In this document: one piece after another, positions 29,813-39,486 of the stretch
Layout of the letters: each line of letters begins with the position of its first letter
Position numbering within the stretch: position 1 is the first letter of the stretch
Assembly: GCA_003208835.1 (NCBI GenBank)
Contig: QCVD01000014.1
Location: 1-51,784 of the forward strand
DNA: 51,784 nucleotides
Direction of reading: 5' to 3'
Source: Synechococcus sp. AG-683-C23
Lineage (GTDB): Bacteria > Cyanobacteriota > Cyanobacteriia > PCC-6307 > Cyanobiaceae
Made by a program: the position numbers and the translations under genes
Notes under the pieces: model-generated
What the model was told of the DNA's origin: nothing
What the model saw: the letters and a program-made list of their open reading frames with translations, nothing else
Databases searched by the model: none

Positions 29813-29932
29813 TTAGTTGAAGAAGTAGCTGGACATCAGCACTCCGGTGACGAAAACAAACAGTAATCCCAGGTACAAGCTGGTGCGGTTCAGTTCGACC
29901 GGAAGATTGTTCGGATTGGGGTTGCGTTCCAT
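29813..29932 (-). CDS. psbL: Photosystem II protein L
   Basis: A 39-residue frame encodes [20 protein letters not shown] followed by a membrane helix and SSYFFN at the end, the standard PsbL sequence. PsbL lies at the photosystem II dimer interface and supports QA function. It sits between psbF and psbJ, 11 bases upstream of psbJ and 9 bases after psbF. Confidence 0.95.
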   Translation of the reverse strand: MERNPNPNNLPVELNRTSLYLGLLFVFVTGVLMSSYFFN

Positions 29933-29941
29933 GATTTGGGA

Positions 29942-30079
29942 TCAGCGGCGGATGAATTGCATCGCGGCAAGAGCGCCGAGGAAAAACACAGTGGGAACGC
30001 CAAGAGTGTGTAGAGCCAGCCAGCGCACCGTGAAGATCGGGTAATTGCGCGGCGTTGTAGCCATTGGAGTTTGTGACAT
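29942..30079 (-). CDS. psbF: Cytochrome b559 beta subunit
   Basis: This short gene of 45 residues contains [20 protein letters not shown] with the haem-ligand His in RWLALH, and ends AMQFIRR. With PsbE it binds the b559 haem in photosystem II. The start at 30079 is three bases after the psbE stop. Confidence 0.96.
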   Translation of the reverse strand: MSQTPMATTPRNYPIFTVRWLALHTLGVPTVFFLGALAAMQFIRR

Positions 30080-30082
30080 GGG

Positions 30083-30331
30083 TTATTTCAGGCGAACGTC
30101 GAGTTGAGCTTTGCCTTCGTAGCGCTGGCTGACGACGGGAGCTTTGGTGTCTGTGGCTTGGAAGTAAGCATCAGGACGAGGGGTCCCAAAGGCGTCGTAG
30201 GCCAGGCCTGTGTTAACGAAGAGGAAACCCGCAAGGAAGATCGACGGCAGCGTCACTGCGTGAATCACCCAGTAACGGATGCTGGTGATGATTTCGAAGA
30301 ACGGACGTTCCCCGGTAGAGCCTGCGGCCAT
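30083..30331 (-). CDS. psbE: Cytochrome b559 alpha subunit
   Basis: The 82-residue protein has [20 protein letters not shown] with the haem-ligand His of RYWVIH near residue 24, a single membrane helix, and the lumenal tail TPRPDAYFQ. It forms the b559 haem site with PsbF and is required for photosystem II assembly. It is the first gene of psbEFLJ, 70 bases downstream of ycf48, so it may be read from both an upstream promoter and one in that gap. Confidence 0.97.
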
Positions 30332-30401
30332 GGCTTCGGCGTTTCAGATAAGTGATCTTAAGAGGTGACGACGGGTTGCTGAGCCTGTCGTTTCATCTCA
30401 G

Positions 30402-31403
30402 TTACACAGCGTTGCCGACCCAGCGCAGCAGATTGCCCCGCTCTCCTAAAACGAAGGCATGGTCGTCGTCAAAGACGAAGCGGGTGAAGTTGCTAGGTTG
30501 CCTGTCTCCAACGGGATCGGTTTCCCAGCTGTCGCCACCGTCATGGCTCACCAGGAGAGTTCCGTTTCCACCTCCGGCCCAGATGCCACCGTCGTCATCC
30601 CAAGCCATATCCATATAGCCATAGCCGTTGGTGATCGGGATAATCGCTTTGCTCCAGTCCTCAACGTTGCCGTCGCCGTCGTTAAGACGAATCTGAGCTC
30701 CGCGGGCCACCATCCACAAATTTCCGTCAGGCTGATAGCCGATGCTCTGTAGGCGTTGGCTGCTCACACGTTGATGGACGTTCCACACCGTCTGTCCTGG
30801 TTCCCAGGTGGCGTAGAAATTGCCAAGACCGCTCACACTCACATAGCTGCCGTTACTACTGCGGCGTAGATCACGCACCGCACCGGCTGCATCGGTGACA
30901 CTGGCTTCCCAGCTCTCCCCGCCATCGTTGGTTTTGTAAACAGCTCCTACATTTGTGGCTAGTTCGGCGGTGTCTTTCCCCTGGGCTGTAATCAGATAAG
31001 GCTCTCCAGGAAGCTTGGTGTCAAGGAAGAGACGGGTCCAGTTCTGGCCCCCGTCGGTGCTGTGCATGAGTAGGCCAGGTTGTCCAGCGATCCAGCCTTC
31101 CTGGCCTTCGAAATCGATACTGATCAACCTGAAGTTTTCTTCGTCAGGTAGGTCGAGGCTGCGGTCGTTCCAATGGGCTCCACCATCGTCGGTTTCCCGA
31201 ATCATTCGGTTGCTGCCCACCAGAAAGCCATGGCTGGGATCAGTGAATGACACATCCAACGGATTCGACTGGGTTTCCAGATCGATCGCTTGCCAAGGGC
31301 TGGTGCTTGCGATCGGAACACGCGTGGAAACACAGCCACTAAGGCCGACGCCGAGCACGAGTGCGAGGACAAGATTGACGGCGGATGACAGCAGTCGATT
31401 CAT
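30402..31403 (-). CDS. ycf48: Photosystem II assembly factor Ycf48 (HCF136)
   Basis: The 333-residue protein starts with a lipoprotein signal (hydrophobic stretch then LSGC near residues 21-24). It then has about seven repeats of the BNR/beta-propeller type, each with S-x-D-G-G-x-x-W (such as HSTDGGQNW, KTNDGGESW, VSHDGGDSW). Ycf48 binds the D1 precursor in the thylakoid lumen during photosystem II assembly and repair. Its place between rubA and psbE is the conserved cyanobacterial order. Confidence 0.95.
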   Translation of the reverse strand: MNRLLSSAVNLVLALVLGVGLSGCVSTRVPIASTSPWQAIDLETQSNPLDVSFTDPSHGFLVGSNRMIRETDDGGAHWNDRSLDLPDEENFRLISIDFEGQEGWIAGQPGLLMHSTDGGQNWTRLFLDTKLPGEPYLITAQGKDTAELATNVGAVYKTNDGGESWEASVTDAAGAVRDLRRSSNGSYVSVSGLGNFYATWEPGQTVWNVHQRVSSQRLQSIGYQPDGNLWMVARGAQIRLNDGDGNVEDWSKAIIPITNGYGYMDMAWDDDGGIWAGGGNGTLLVSHDGGDSWETDPVGDRQPSNFTRFVFDDDHAFVLGERGNLLRWVGNAV

Positions 31404-31414
31404 GGCGAATGGTC

Positions 31415-31816
31415 TCAGCGCAGGGAATAAAGAGAAAGGAAGAAGGCAAAGCCCAAAGCAAGGCTCCCGAAGATCAAAACGTTTTTCTGGCCGGGGGTCA
31501 TGCGATTGACGCCAAGACCGTAATTGAGGTTTTCTTCAAAACCGCTTGCCTTACTACGGGGACCGATATCCCGAAATGCGGCTAATTTGCTGCGGCAAAC
31601 GGGACAACGAAAACTGAGAGGGTCAAGATCGCTGAACGCTGTGCCGGCATCAATCCCAACTTTTTTGACACCTTCTTCAGGGTCATAGACGTAGCCACAA
31701 CTGCGGCATTCGAATCTGTGGGTCGTTGGATCGGTTTCAGCCGTGGTTTCAACAGGTGCTTCGGCCGCCTCAGCGACAGGTTTGCTCTGTTCGACGGACT
31801 CAAGTTCGTCGCTCAT
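31415..31816 (-). CDS. rubA: Membrane-anchored rubredoxin RubA
   Basis: The 133-residue protein has a variable acidic N-terminus, then a rubredoxin domain (about 33-85) with two Cys pairs, [13 protein letters not shown] and CPVCRSKL, that bind one iron. One C-terminal membrane helix follows ([17 protein letters not shown]). RubA is needed for assembly of photosystem II reaction centres. It ends 11 bases before ycf48 on the same strand and is divergent from ndhC. Confidence 0.94.
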   Translation of the reverse strand: MSDELESVEQSKPVAEAAEAPVETTAETDPTTHRFECRSCGYVYDPEEGVKKVGIDAGTAFSDLDPLSFRCPVCRSKLAAFRDIGPRSKASGFEENLNYGLGVNRMTPGQKNVLIFGSLALGFAFFLSLYSLR

Positions 31817-31899
31817 CGCTTTACTGCCGGGCTATCCGACTCTATCTGCGACAACTCCTCACGGCGAATGCCAGACTGTTTTTATGTATAGGGACGTCC

Positions 31900-32262
31900 A
31901 TGTTCGCCCTGCCCGGCTACGACGCCTTTCTAGGGTTCTTGCTGATTGCAGCTGCTGTTCCTGTTCTGGCGCTGGTCACCAACAAGCTGTTGGCACCCAA
32001 AAGTCGCGCTGGTGAGCGTCAACTCACCTACGAATCAGGCATGGAGCCAATTGGTGGTGCGTGGATTCAATTCAACATCCGCTATTACATGTTCGCGCTG
32101 GTGTTCGTCATTTTCGATGTCGAAACAGTGTTCTTGTATCCATGGGCGGTGGCTTTCAATCGGCTTGGTGTGTTGGCGTTCATCGAAGCGCTCATCTTTA
32201 TTGCCATCCTGTTGGTAGCCCTTGCCTACGCCTGGCGCAAAGGCGCCCTTGAGTGGAGCTGA
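31900..32262 (+). CDS. ndhC: NAD(P)H-quinone oxidoreductase subunit 3
   Basis: The 120-residue membrane protein, from ATG 31900, has three hydrophobic helices and the conserved [20 protein letters not shown] loop, then [12 protein letters not shown]. NdhC is part of the membrane arm of the NDH-1 complex used in respiration and cyclic electron flow. It starts the ndhC-ndhK-ndhJ cluster; ndhK follows after three bases. Confidence 0.97.
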   Translation: MFALPGYDAFLGFLLIAAAVPVLALVTNKLLAPKSRAGERQLTYESGMEPIGGAWIQFNIRYYMFALVFVIFDVETVFLYPWAVAFNRLGVLAFIEALIFIAILLVALAYAWRKGALEWS

Positions 32263-32265
32263 GTT

Positions 32266-33000
32266 ATGCCTGAATCACCATCTATTTCGGCCGTTCGCGA
32301 CTTGCGCGAAGCCACTTGTGGCCCCATTGGCACCCCATCGGTGACCAACGAGCTGAGTGAAAACATCATTCTCACCAGCCTTGATGATCTGCACAACTGG
32401 GCCCGGCTCAGCAGCCTCTGGCCCTTGCTGTACGGCACAGCTTGTTGCTTCATCGAATTTGCGGCTTTGCTTGGCTCGCGTTTCGACTTCGATCGCTTCG
32501 GTTTGGTGCCGCGTAGTTCGCCCCGTCAAGCGGACTTATTAATTGTGGCTGGAACGGTCACGATGAAGATGGCTCCTGCTCTGGTGCGTCTCTATGAGCA
32601 GATGCCTGAGCCGAAGTACGTCATTGCAATGGGTGCTTGCACAATTACAGGTGGCATGTTCAGTGCTGATTCCACAACTGCAGTCCGCGGTGTTGACAAA
32701 TTGATCCCTGTTGACCTGTACCTCCCGGGATGCCCTCCCCGCCCAGAAGCCATCTTTGATGCGGTGATCAAGTTGCGTAAAAAGGTGGGCGATGAGTCTT
32801 TGGCTGAGCGTAGAAAGCATCAGCAGACCCATCGTTACTTCACGATTACCCACCAGATGAAAGCGGTGGAACCTCAAATTACAGGTGCATATTTGCGGGC
32901 TGAAACTCAGAAAGCAGCCTTGGCCGCAGCACCGGCTGGGCAAACATTGGCGACGGATGCAGCTGTTTTGAATCCTGCTCCTGAAATGGTTCAGTCATGA
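32266..33000 (+). CDS. ndhK: NAD(P)H-quinone oxidoreductase subunit K
   Basis: The 244-residue subunit binds an iron-sulfur cluster; the ligands are visible as CC in [10 protein letters not shown], the Cys in [11 protein letters not shown] and the Cys in [10 protein letters not shown]. It lies in the peripheral arm of NDH-1 near the quinone site. The first 45 and last 35 residues are variable. The stop overlaps the ndhJ start by four bases (ATGA). Confidence 0.97.
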   Translation: MPESPSISAVRDLREATCGPIGTPSVTNELSENIILTSLDDLHNWARLSSLWPLLYGTACCFIEFAALLGSRFDFDRFGLVPRSSPRQADLLIVAGTVTMKMAPALVRLYEQMPEPKYVIAMGACTITGGMFSADSTTAVRGVDKLIPVDLYLPGCPPRPEAIFDAVIKLRKKVGDESLAERRKHQQTHRYFTITHQMKAVEPQITGAYLRAETQKAALAAAPAGQTLATDAAVLNPAPEMVQS

Positions 33001-33563
33001 GTGATTCAGCACGAACCAACCCAATTCCAAATGAGTCAACGTCGGCTGTAGTGACAGTTGAACCTGGCCCGGTAAGCCAATGGTTGAACACTCAGGGGTT
33101 TGATCACGACGTTCTTGATCCCGACCACATTGGCGTCGAGCAGATTGGTGTTGAGTCGGCCGTTTTGCCGATCATTACTGCCGCCATCAAAAGCCACGGC
33201 TTTGATTATTTGCAGTGCCAAGGAGGTTATGACGAAGGGCCTGGCGAGAAGCTTGTTTGCTTCTATCACTTCATCGCCATGGCCGAGCAAGTGGAAGCGA
33301 TGACCGAAGGTCGGCCCCATGAGCTGCGCGAAGTGCGTTTAAAGGTGTTTCTCAGCCGAGAGGGGACACCTTCATTGCCATCGATTTATGGATTGTTTCG
33401 TGGTGCTGATTGGCAGGAACGGGAAACGTTCGACATGTATGGCATCGAGTTCGAAGGCCATCCCCATCCCAAGCGTCTGTTAATGCCTGAAGATTGGAAA
33501 GGCTGGCCACTGCGGAAAGATTATGTGCAGCCCGACTTTTATGAAATGCAGGATGCCTTCTAG
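32997..33563 (+). CDS. ndhJ: NAD(P)H-quinone oxidoreductase subunit J
   Basis: This 188-residue homologue of complex I 30-kDa subunit (NuoC) has [27 protein letters not shown] in parts and the family signature [20 protein letters not shown] near residue 140, ending with PLRKDYV. It completes the ndhCKJ unit and converges with the YvcK-like gene 56 bases on. Confidence 0.97.
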   Translation: MSDSARTNPIPNESTSAVVTVEPGPVSQWLNTQGFDHDVLDPDHIGVEQIGVESAVLPIITAAIKSHGFDYLQCQGGYDEGPGEKLVCFYHFIAMAEQVEAMTEGRPHELREVRLKVFLSREGTPSLPSIYGLFRGADWQERETFDMYGIEFEGHPHPKRLLMPEDWKGWPLRKDYVQPDFYEMQDAF

Positions 33564-33619
33564 GACCTGCGACAACTCTTGATTTGATCAAGCTTTGCTC
33601 CCATGACCGTGATCCTTAA

Positions 33620-35029
33620 TTACTGCGAAGACTCCCGTTTGTGGCTTCGGTAAAAACGCATTACGGCTAAAGCAAGGCTTCGAGAATCGTGTCGCAAGGT
33701 TGACGTAGGACGTGCCCCTTGAAGGGGTGCTTGGGTGACGTCGTAGCCATCCTTTCTCAGGCCTTTGGCATCACAGAGCACCGGCTCGGCTCCACGAGCT
33801 TTGTAAAACTTGATCAGTGCAGAATTAGCAAGATTATCCTGGGCAAGAACGGCAGAAAATAGCCTTTGGCTAAGCCCGAGGCTGGCGAGTTGCGCTTCGA
33901 TCGCCCGGAGATGTCCACGTACATCGAGGCCATCCGTTTCTCCTGGTTGGGTCATCAAGTTGCAGATGTAAAGCCGAGGTGCGCGACTGCGGTGAATCGC
34001 TGAAACTAGCTCTGGCACTAGCAAATTTGGAAGCAGCGAGGTGTAGAGGCTGCCTGGACCTAGCACAATTAAGTCCGCATTGGCGATGGCTTCCAGGGCT
34101 CGCGGTAGGGCAGGGGGACGCGATGGGACACAACCCAGCCTCACGATTGGACTAGGGGCATGGCCGATATTGCTTTCGCCTTCGATGCGTTGGCCGTTTT
34201 CGAGTTCTGCCCATAGACGCACATCGACGTTTGTGGCCGGTACCACCTGCCCTTGTACGGCTAAGACACGACTGGACGCGGTAATCGCTGTTTCGAGGTT
34301 GCCGGTTATGGCCGTCAGCGCCGACAGGAACAGGTTCCCGAAGCTGTGCCCCTCAAGTCCACCTCCAGCGGAAAACCGGTACTGAAACAGTCGTGTTAGC
34401 AGTGGTTCTTCGGTAGAAAGAGCTGCGAGGCAGTTGCGGATATCCCCGGGTGGCAAGACGCCGAGCTCACGTCTCAAAACACCGCTGCTTCCCCCGTCAT
34501 CAGCCACCGTGACCACAGCTGTGATGTGGCTGCTATATCGCTTCAGACCGCTCAACAAGGTGGACAATCCAGTACCTCCTCCGATGGCCACGATGTTGGG
34601 GCCACGGTTCAAGCGGCTTTGCGCTTGCAGTGCATCAATGAGCACCGTGTCTTTATCGGGTGCTAAGGCCTGTTGGATGGAGCCAAAGCTTCGGCTTTGT
34701 CCCCACAAAACGAGGGCAACGCCCACAAGCAGCAGGATTGGGCCGGTGAATTCTCTTGGAAGAACGGTGGTGAGTGTTCCAAGCAGCCAGCTCAGGGTTT
34801 CAAGAATCCAATAAATCGGTTTGAGGTCGGCCCAAACAGCTCCACCGACCAAGGCCATCAGTAAACCCAGGCCAGAGGTGAGAACCCAGCGTTTCACCAC
34901 CAGGCCAGGTTGCAACCAGCGCACTGCGCGCTGGGAGCGTGTCATGAGCTCTTGCCTCCGCCGCCCACGGTTCATTCTCGCCAGTTGGCGTCTGCTTTGA
35001 GGGGGTTTGCGCGCCAAGGGGCGACTCAT
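33620..35029 (-). CDS. YvcK/CofD-like protein (gluconeogenesis factor family)
   Basis: The 469-residue protein has N-terminal hydrophobic segments (about 48-130) followed by a CofD-like domain with IGGGTGLSTLLSGLKRY near 150, VVTVADDGGSSGVLRRELG near 173, and PPGDIRNCLAAL. Later GPGSLYTSLLPNLLV marks the nucleotide-sugar-binding family. YvcK in Bacillus binds UDP-sugars and affects carbon flow and cell wall synthesis; it is not a true CofD. The membrane-anchored N-terminus is a cyanobacterial feature. It is divergent from the lipid transporter ATPase. Confidence 0.88.
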   Translation of the reverse strand: MSRPLARKPPQSRRQLARMNRGRRRQELMTRSQRAVRWLQPGLVVKRWVLTSGLGLLMALVGGAVWADLKPIYWILETLSWLLGTLTTVLPREFTGPILLLVGVALVLWGQSRSFGSIQQALAPDKDTVLIDALQAQSRLNRGPNIVAIGGGTGLSTLLSGLKRYSSHITAVVTVADDGGSSGVLRRELGVLPPGDIRNCLAALSTEEPLLTRLFQYRFSAGGGLEGHSFGNLFLSALTAITGNLETAITASSRVLAVQGQVVPATNVDVRLWAELENGQRIEGESNIGHAPSPIVRLGCVPSRPPALPRALEAIANADLIVLGPGSLYTSLLPNLLVPELVSAIHRSRAPRLYICNLMTQPGETDGLDVRGHLRAIEAQLASLGLSQRLFSAVLAQDNLANSALIKFYKARGAEPVLCDAKGLRKDGYDVTQAPLQGARPTSTLRHDSRSLALAVMRFYRSHKRESSQ

Positions 35030-35099
35030 TCAGGCATTTCATGAACTGTACGGAGCCTTCTCAAGCGCGGCAGGATGGTGAGATGTTTCGGCCTCTGAC

Positions 35100-35885
35100 G
35101 TGTCTCAGCTCCAGTCCGTGGTGGAGATGGAAGACCTCACCATGCAGTGGGGATCAAGGTCTGTCCTGGACAGGGTGAGCCTGAAGATGCAGCCGGGTGA
35201 GCGGCTTGCCGTGGTGGGGCCATCGGGGGCAGGAAAATCAACGGTGTTGCGACTGTTGGCGGGTTTGCAGCTGCCGACGAGCGGACAATTGCGCATATTT
35301 GGCGAAAACCAGAACTACCTCCGGCTTGATCAAACCAACCCCCCTGATGTTCGGTTGGTCTTTCAGAATCCGGCTCTGTTGGCGTCCCTCACCGTCGAGG
35401 AAAACGTTGGTTTCTTGCTTCGAGAAAAAGGAACCCTGTCAAGTGGTGAGATTCGCGAGCGAGTTGAAACGTGCCTAGAAGCTGTGGGCCTGTATGAGGT
35501 GGGGCATTTTTACCCCGGGGAATTGAGCGGTGGGATGCAAAAACGGGTGAGTTTTGCTCGCGCTTTGATTGATGACCCCCATCGGGGAGATCAGTCGATG
35601 CCCCTGCTCCTTTATGACGAGCCCACGGCGGGACTTGATCCTGTGGCTTGTACACGCATTGAAGATTTGATTGTGAAAACCACAACGGTGGCTCGTGGTT
35701 GTTCCGTTGTCGTGAGTCATGTCCGCAGCACGATTGAACGCTCGGCGGAGCGGGTGCTGATGCTCTATGAAGGCCATTTTCATTGGCAGGGATCTGTGGA
35801 TGAATTCCGCAGGTCCACGAATCCGTATGTGGAACAGTTCAGGACGGGTAGCCTGCGCGGACCCATGCAGCCTGCGGAGCACTGA
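35100..35885 (+). CDS. MlaF/TGD3-like lipid transport ATPase
   Basis: The 261-residue ATPase, from GTG 35100, has Walker A GPSGAGKST, signature LSGGMQKRVSFARAL with the GGMQKR form typical of the MlaF family, and Walker B LLYDEPTAGLDP. It should drive an MCE-type lipid transporter moving phospholipid or glycolipid between membranes, like MlaF or chloroplast TGD3. The MCE gene starts five bases after its stop. The permease partner is not in the window. Confidence 0.9.
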   Translation: MSQLQSVVEMEDLTMQWGSRSVLDRVSLKMQPGERLAVVGPSGAGKSTVLRLLAGLQLPTSGQLRIFGENQNYLRLDQTNPPDVRLVFQNPALLASLTVEENVGFLLREKGTLSSGEIRERVETCLEAVGLYEVGHFYPGELSGGMQKRVSFARALIDDPHRGDQSMPLLLYDEPTAGLDPVACTRIEDLIVKTTTVARGCSVVVSHVRSTIERSAERVLMLYEGHFHWQGSVDEFRRSTNPYVEQFRTGSLRGPMQPAEH

Positions 35886-35890
35886 TCAGC

Positions 35891-36751
35891 ATGCGTCGCA
35901 GTGTTCGTGATGCCCTTGTCGGATTCACTGTTCTTGGTGGATTAGTGGGTTTCGTTGCCACAGGGATGTGGATGCGTGGTGTTCGATTGGGATCTAGCGA
36001 GTGGGGATTGACTGCGAAGTTCAATGATGCGACAGGACTAGCCGAGCGTTCACCAGTGACGTACCGCGGCATTTTGGTCGGATCGGTGCGGTCGATCAAA
36101 GTCACCTCCAGTGCTGTGTTTGCTGAGTTAGAGATCACCAAGGGTGACCTGCGCCTGGCTTTGCCAGTAACAGCCACCATTGGATCAGGGTCGTTGCTTG
36201 GCGGTGATGCCCAGGTGGCATTGATGAGTCGTGGCAAGCCGTTGCCTGAGAATGCCCCGCTGCCGAAGGCCTCCAATTGCCAGTCCAAGGCTCAATTGTG
36301 TGATGGCGCTACGGTTGATGGGCGTGAAGCCCCTAGCATCGCCACGCTGACCAACAACTTTCAGGAGTTGTTGACGCAAGCCAAAACCGAGAAGTTGATC
36401 CCGAATGCGGCGGCTTCGATTGAGCAGATTGATGCCACAGCGAAGTCGTTTGAAGCTCTAACGGTTCAGCTGCAAGCCGAGTTATCAAAAGTGGATCCGG
36501 TGTTGCGCAATCTCCAAGCAGCGACGGCCCACGCCAACAACATCGTGGCGTCGTTGGATAACGCTGAAACGTTGTCGAGTTTGCGGAATACGGCCACGAA
36601 CGCGGCTGAGCTCACTGCCAAATTGGATGCAGTAGGAGGTGATGTGAAGACACTCGTAGCCGATCCAGCCTTTATGCACGGTCTTCGCAATGTGACCATC
36701 GGCCTTGGGGCCTTGCTCTCAGAGGCATATCCATCTGAAACCAGTCGCTAG
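35891..36751 (+). CDS. MlaD/TGD2-like MCE-domain protein
   Basis: The 286-residue protein has one N-terminal membrane helix (about 8-28), then an MCE domain with GLAERSPVTYRGILVGSVRSI. A helical C-terminal half follows, ending near GLGALLSEAYP. MCE proteins form the periplasmic ring through which lipids pass. Together with the upstream ATPase it makes a two-gene unit. It ends 35 bases from the convergent chlD stop. Confidence 0.9.
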   Translation: MRRSVRDALVGFTVLGGLVGFVATGMWMRGVRLGSSEWGLTAKFNDATGLAERSPVTYRGILVGSVRSIKVTSSAVFAELEITKGDLRLALPVTATIGSGSLLGGDAQVALMSRGKPLPENAPLPKASNCQSKAQLCDGATVDGREAPSIATLTNNFQELLTQAKTEKLIPNAAASIEQIDATAKSFEALTVQLQAELSKVDPVLRNLQAATAHANNIVASLDNAETLSSLRNTATNAAELTAKLDAVGGDVKTLVADPAFMHGLRNVTIGLGALLSEAYPSETSR

Positions 36752-36786
36752 GACGATTTTAGTTTAATATTGTTACGATTCAGTGC

Positions 36787-38899
36787 CTATATCGTACTAA
36801 TTGCGTCTATGGCGATCGATGCAATGGCTTGATCGCTGGCCTTAGGAAGTTGAACGTATTTGCCGCCGGCAGCTTCGGCGAGGTCTTTGCCCATGCCGCT
36901 ACCGATGAATTTGCGTTCGGTGTCGATTACCAACAGCTTGATGCCCAGCATCCGATAACGGCATGCAACATCCAGCACCTCCTGCTTTAAATCGGGCTTG
37001 TCTTCCCCGTCCAGTTCGGGTTGGCCCAGCGACTTGCTGAGCGGGACATTTCCCCGACCGTCGGTAATGGCCACCACCACGACTTGGCCGAGATCTCCTG
37101 TGGCCAGGGCATTAGCACCCACCCTGGCTGCTTGGGTGAGTCCGTGAGCGAGCGGTGAACCGCCACCGCAGGGCATGGATTCAAGGCGACGCCGAGCGGC
37201 GGTGATCGAACGCGTTGGCGGCAATAGCACCTCAGCTTGGTCGCCTCGAAAGGGAATCAGCGCTACTTCATCCCGGTTTTTATAGGCTTCGGTGAGCAGT
37301 CGGATCACGGCTCCTTTGGCGCTTTGCATGCGGTTGAGGGCCATCGAACCACTGGCATCGACCAGGAACACCACCAGGGCGCCAGCTTTGCGCTGCAACA
37401 GTTTGGCGCGCAAATCGCCTTCCTCCACGATCACAGCACGGCCCGGCTGTCGCTCACGCCGCACTTTTTGGTAAGGGGCCGCTGCCCGGAGGGTTGCATC
37501 CACTGCAATTCGGCGGACGGGGCCTCGGGGCAGCATCGGCTTGACGTAGCGGCCTCGGCTGTCGCTCAACACCACCGAGCGGCTGCCGCTGTTGCCGGCT
37601 TTGCTTTTGGCTGCATTGAACAGGAGCAAATCTGGATCCACATCAATCGCTTCTGGATCGAGCATGAATTCTTCGGGAACGGATGGAGGGGCTTGGTCCT
37701 CTGGACTGTCGTCGTCCTCGCTCTTGTCGTCGTCAGAATTGTCCTCTGAGTTGTTGTCGTCAGGAGTGTCGTCATCCTCTCCAGAGCCTTCGGGAGGTGG
37801 AGGCGGATTGTCCTGCTGATCGTCCTGATCTCCCTGGGACGGTGGGGGGTCTTGCTTCTGTGGTGGAGGTGGCTCCATCTGCTGATCCGATGGAGGCAGC
37901 TGTGATGCCCGCGGGGCGATCACCAGCGCAACAGCTACTTGAAGGTCGTCTGCGTCCACCCGGTCTCTGCCGCTTAGGGCAGCGTGGGCTCGAGCGACGC
38001 GTACGGCGTACAGCTCAGAACGGTGGCCTTCCACCCCGCCACGGATCGCTTCGGTCACTAAGTAGACGATTTGCTCACGGCTGATTTGCACATCCGGCAA
38101 CCACTGACGGGCAAGCAGCAATTGGGTGGCGAGAGCATCGGTTTCTTCTCTCCAGGTTTCGGCAAAGCTGCGGCTGCATTGACCGTGGGCTAATGCGGCA
38201 TTGGTGATCTCCACCCGTTGCTCGGTGGTCACCAGCTGATTAGCCGAAAGAGCGATGGCAAAGCGATCGAGCAGGTGATCGCGAATGTTGCCTTCTTCGG
38301 GGTTGTAGGTGGCGATTAGCAGTGGCCGGCAAGGGTGGCTGAGGCTGAGACCTTCCCGCTCTACGCGGTTCTCTCCGCTGCCAACGGCCGCCAGCATCAA
38401 ATTCACGATGCCGTCATCGAGAAGATTGAGTTCGTCCACATAGAGCACTCCCCGGTGTGCATCGGCGAGGAGGCCCGGCTGGAAGACAGCACTGCCACTC
38501 GACAGCGAGGCGGCCACATCCACGGCGCCCACGAGACGGTCTTCGGTGATGCCGAGGGGGAGTTGCACAAACGGTGCCGGAATCACTTTGGAGGGGGGAT
38601 CGCCTGAGATCTGTTCACAGGTGGCGTTGTCCCATTCCTCTCGATTGAGGGGATCGAGGTTGCGGCCGACCCCCCCCCTCAATGTCGAGGATGTCGATCG
38701 GGGGGAGCAGGGTGTGAAGTCCACGGGCCAACACGGATTTACCGGTGCCGCGCCCTCCTGCAATCACCACGCCGCCGAGGCCGGGGTCTACTGCTGCCAA
38801 CAGAAGTGCAAGCTTGAGCGTTCCATGGCCGGTGATGGCCGCCAAGGGAAAGGCACGGGTTGCTTGGTCGTTCTTTGCGACTACACCACTTGCCACCAT
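36787..38899 (-). CDS. chlD: Magnesium chelatase subunit D, with an apparent frameshift
   Basis: ChlD is split into two frames here. From ATG 38899 the N-terminus ([38 protein letters not shown]) runs to a nine-C run at 38670-38678 (nine G in the mRNA). After it the frame changes to [13 protein letters not shown] and continues to 36787, about 700 residues in all, the normal ChlD length. Eight G would join the two. The rest has an AAA+ region, an acidic Pro-rich linker (about 325-410) and a C-terminal integrin I domain with [11 protein letters not shown]. ChlD works with ChlI and ChlH to insert magnesium into protoporphyrin for chlorophyll. A sequencing slip, a real mutation or slippage during transcription could each explain it. 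Confidence 0.9.
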
Positions 38900-38938
38900 G
38901 GAGGCTTCTCATCCCGCTCGTCTAAGCCAGTCTCGCTG

Positions 38939-39430
38939 ATGCACCGCAGTGACGATGTTTCCCTCGCGATTGCCCTCGGCGCAAACCTGCCGCATGCCGA
39001 TGCAGGACCGTGTCAAACCCTGTTGGCGGTGCGTCCGTTGTTGTCAGATGTAGTGCACGATTGGGCTGGTGTTCCGTTGCGGTTGAGTTGGTCGCCGTTG
39101 TTCGACACCACCCCTGTTGGTGGCCCGCCGGACCAGCCGCGTTACTGGAACGCTGTGGTGGTCGTGAATGGGCTCATCGACACTCCATCGTCTGAGGCGG
39201 CGTTGACGTTGTTAGGGGGATTGAACCGGCTGGAATCGCAATTTGGGCGGCGGAGATCCTTGGAACAACGTTGGGGACCTCGAACCTTGGACCTCGATTT
39301 GTTGTTTTGGGGAGAGCACCGGATGGAGCATTCCCGGCTGGTTTTGCCCCATCCGCGTCTTCATCTGCGCAACTTCGTTTTAGAGCCGCTTTTGGCTGCC
39401 ATGAATCGATCAGTGGAGTGGATCGACTGA
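38939..39430 (+). CDS. folK: HPPK (folate biosynthesis pyrophosphokinase)
   Basis: From ATG 38939 the protein has 163 residues. It contains AIALGANLPH near residue 10, YWNAVVVVNGL in the middle, and the HPPK signature RWGPRTLDLDLLFWG followed by LPHPRLHLRNFVLEPL. FolK transfers pyrophosphate from ATP to 6-hydroxymethyl-dihydropterin. It is divergent from chlD, with 39 bases between the starts. The NUDIX gene follows on the same strand. Confidence 0.93.
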   Translation: MHRSDDVSLAIALGANLPHADAGPCQTLLAVRPLLSDVVHDWAGVPLRLSWSPLFDTTPVGGPPDQPRYWNAVVVVNGLIDTPSSEAALTLLGGLNRLESQFGRRRSLEQRWGPRTLDLDLLFWGEHRMEHSRLVLPHPRLHLRNFVLEPLLAAMNRSVEWID

Positions 39431-39486
39431 CCTCAGCGAAAGCATGCAATGACCCGCCATGCTGGTTACCCCATAAGCCTGATCCG

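Noticed and set aside
31852-31862. ACTCCTCACGG resembling the core of the small RNA Yfr1
   Set aside because: The match to the ACTCCTCACAC core is incomplete, and no flanking stem-loops or terminator are seen in the short rubA-ndhC gap.
37237-37749. Long open frame antisense to chlD
   Set aside because: It is explained by the codon composition of chlD on the other strand and has no domain or start context of its own.
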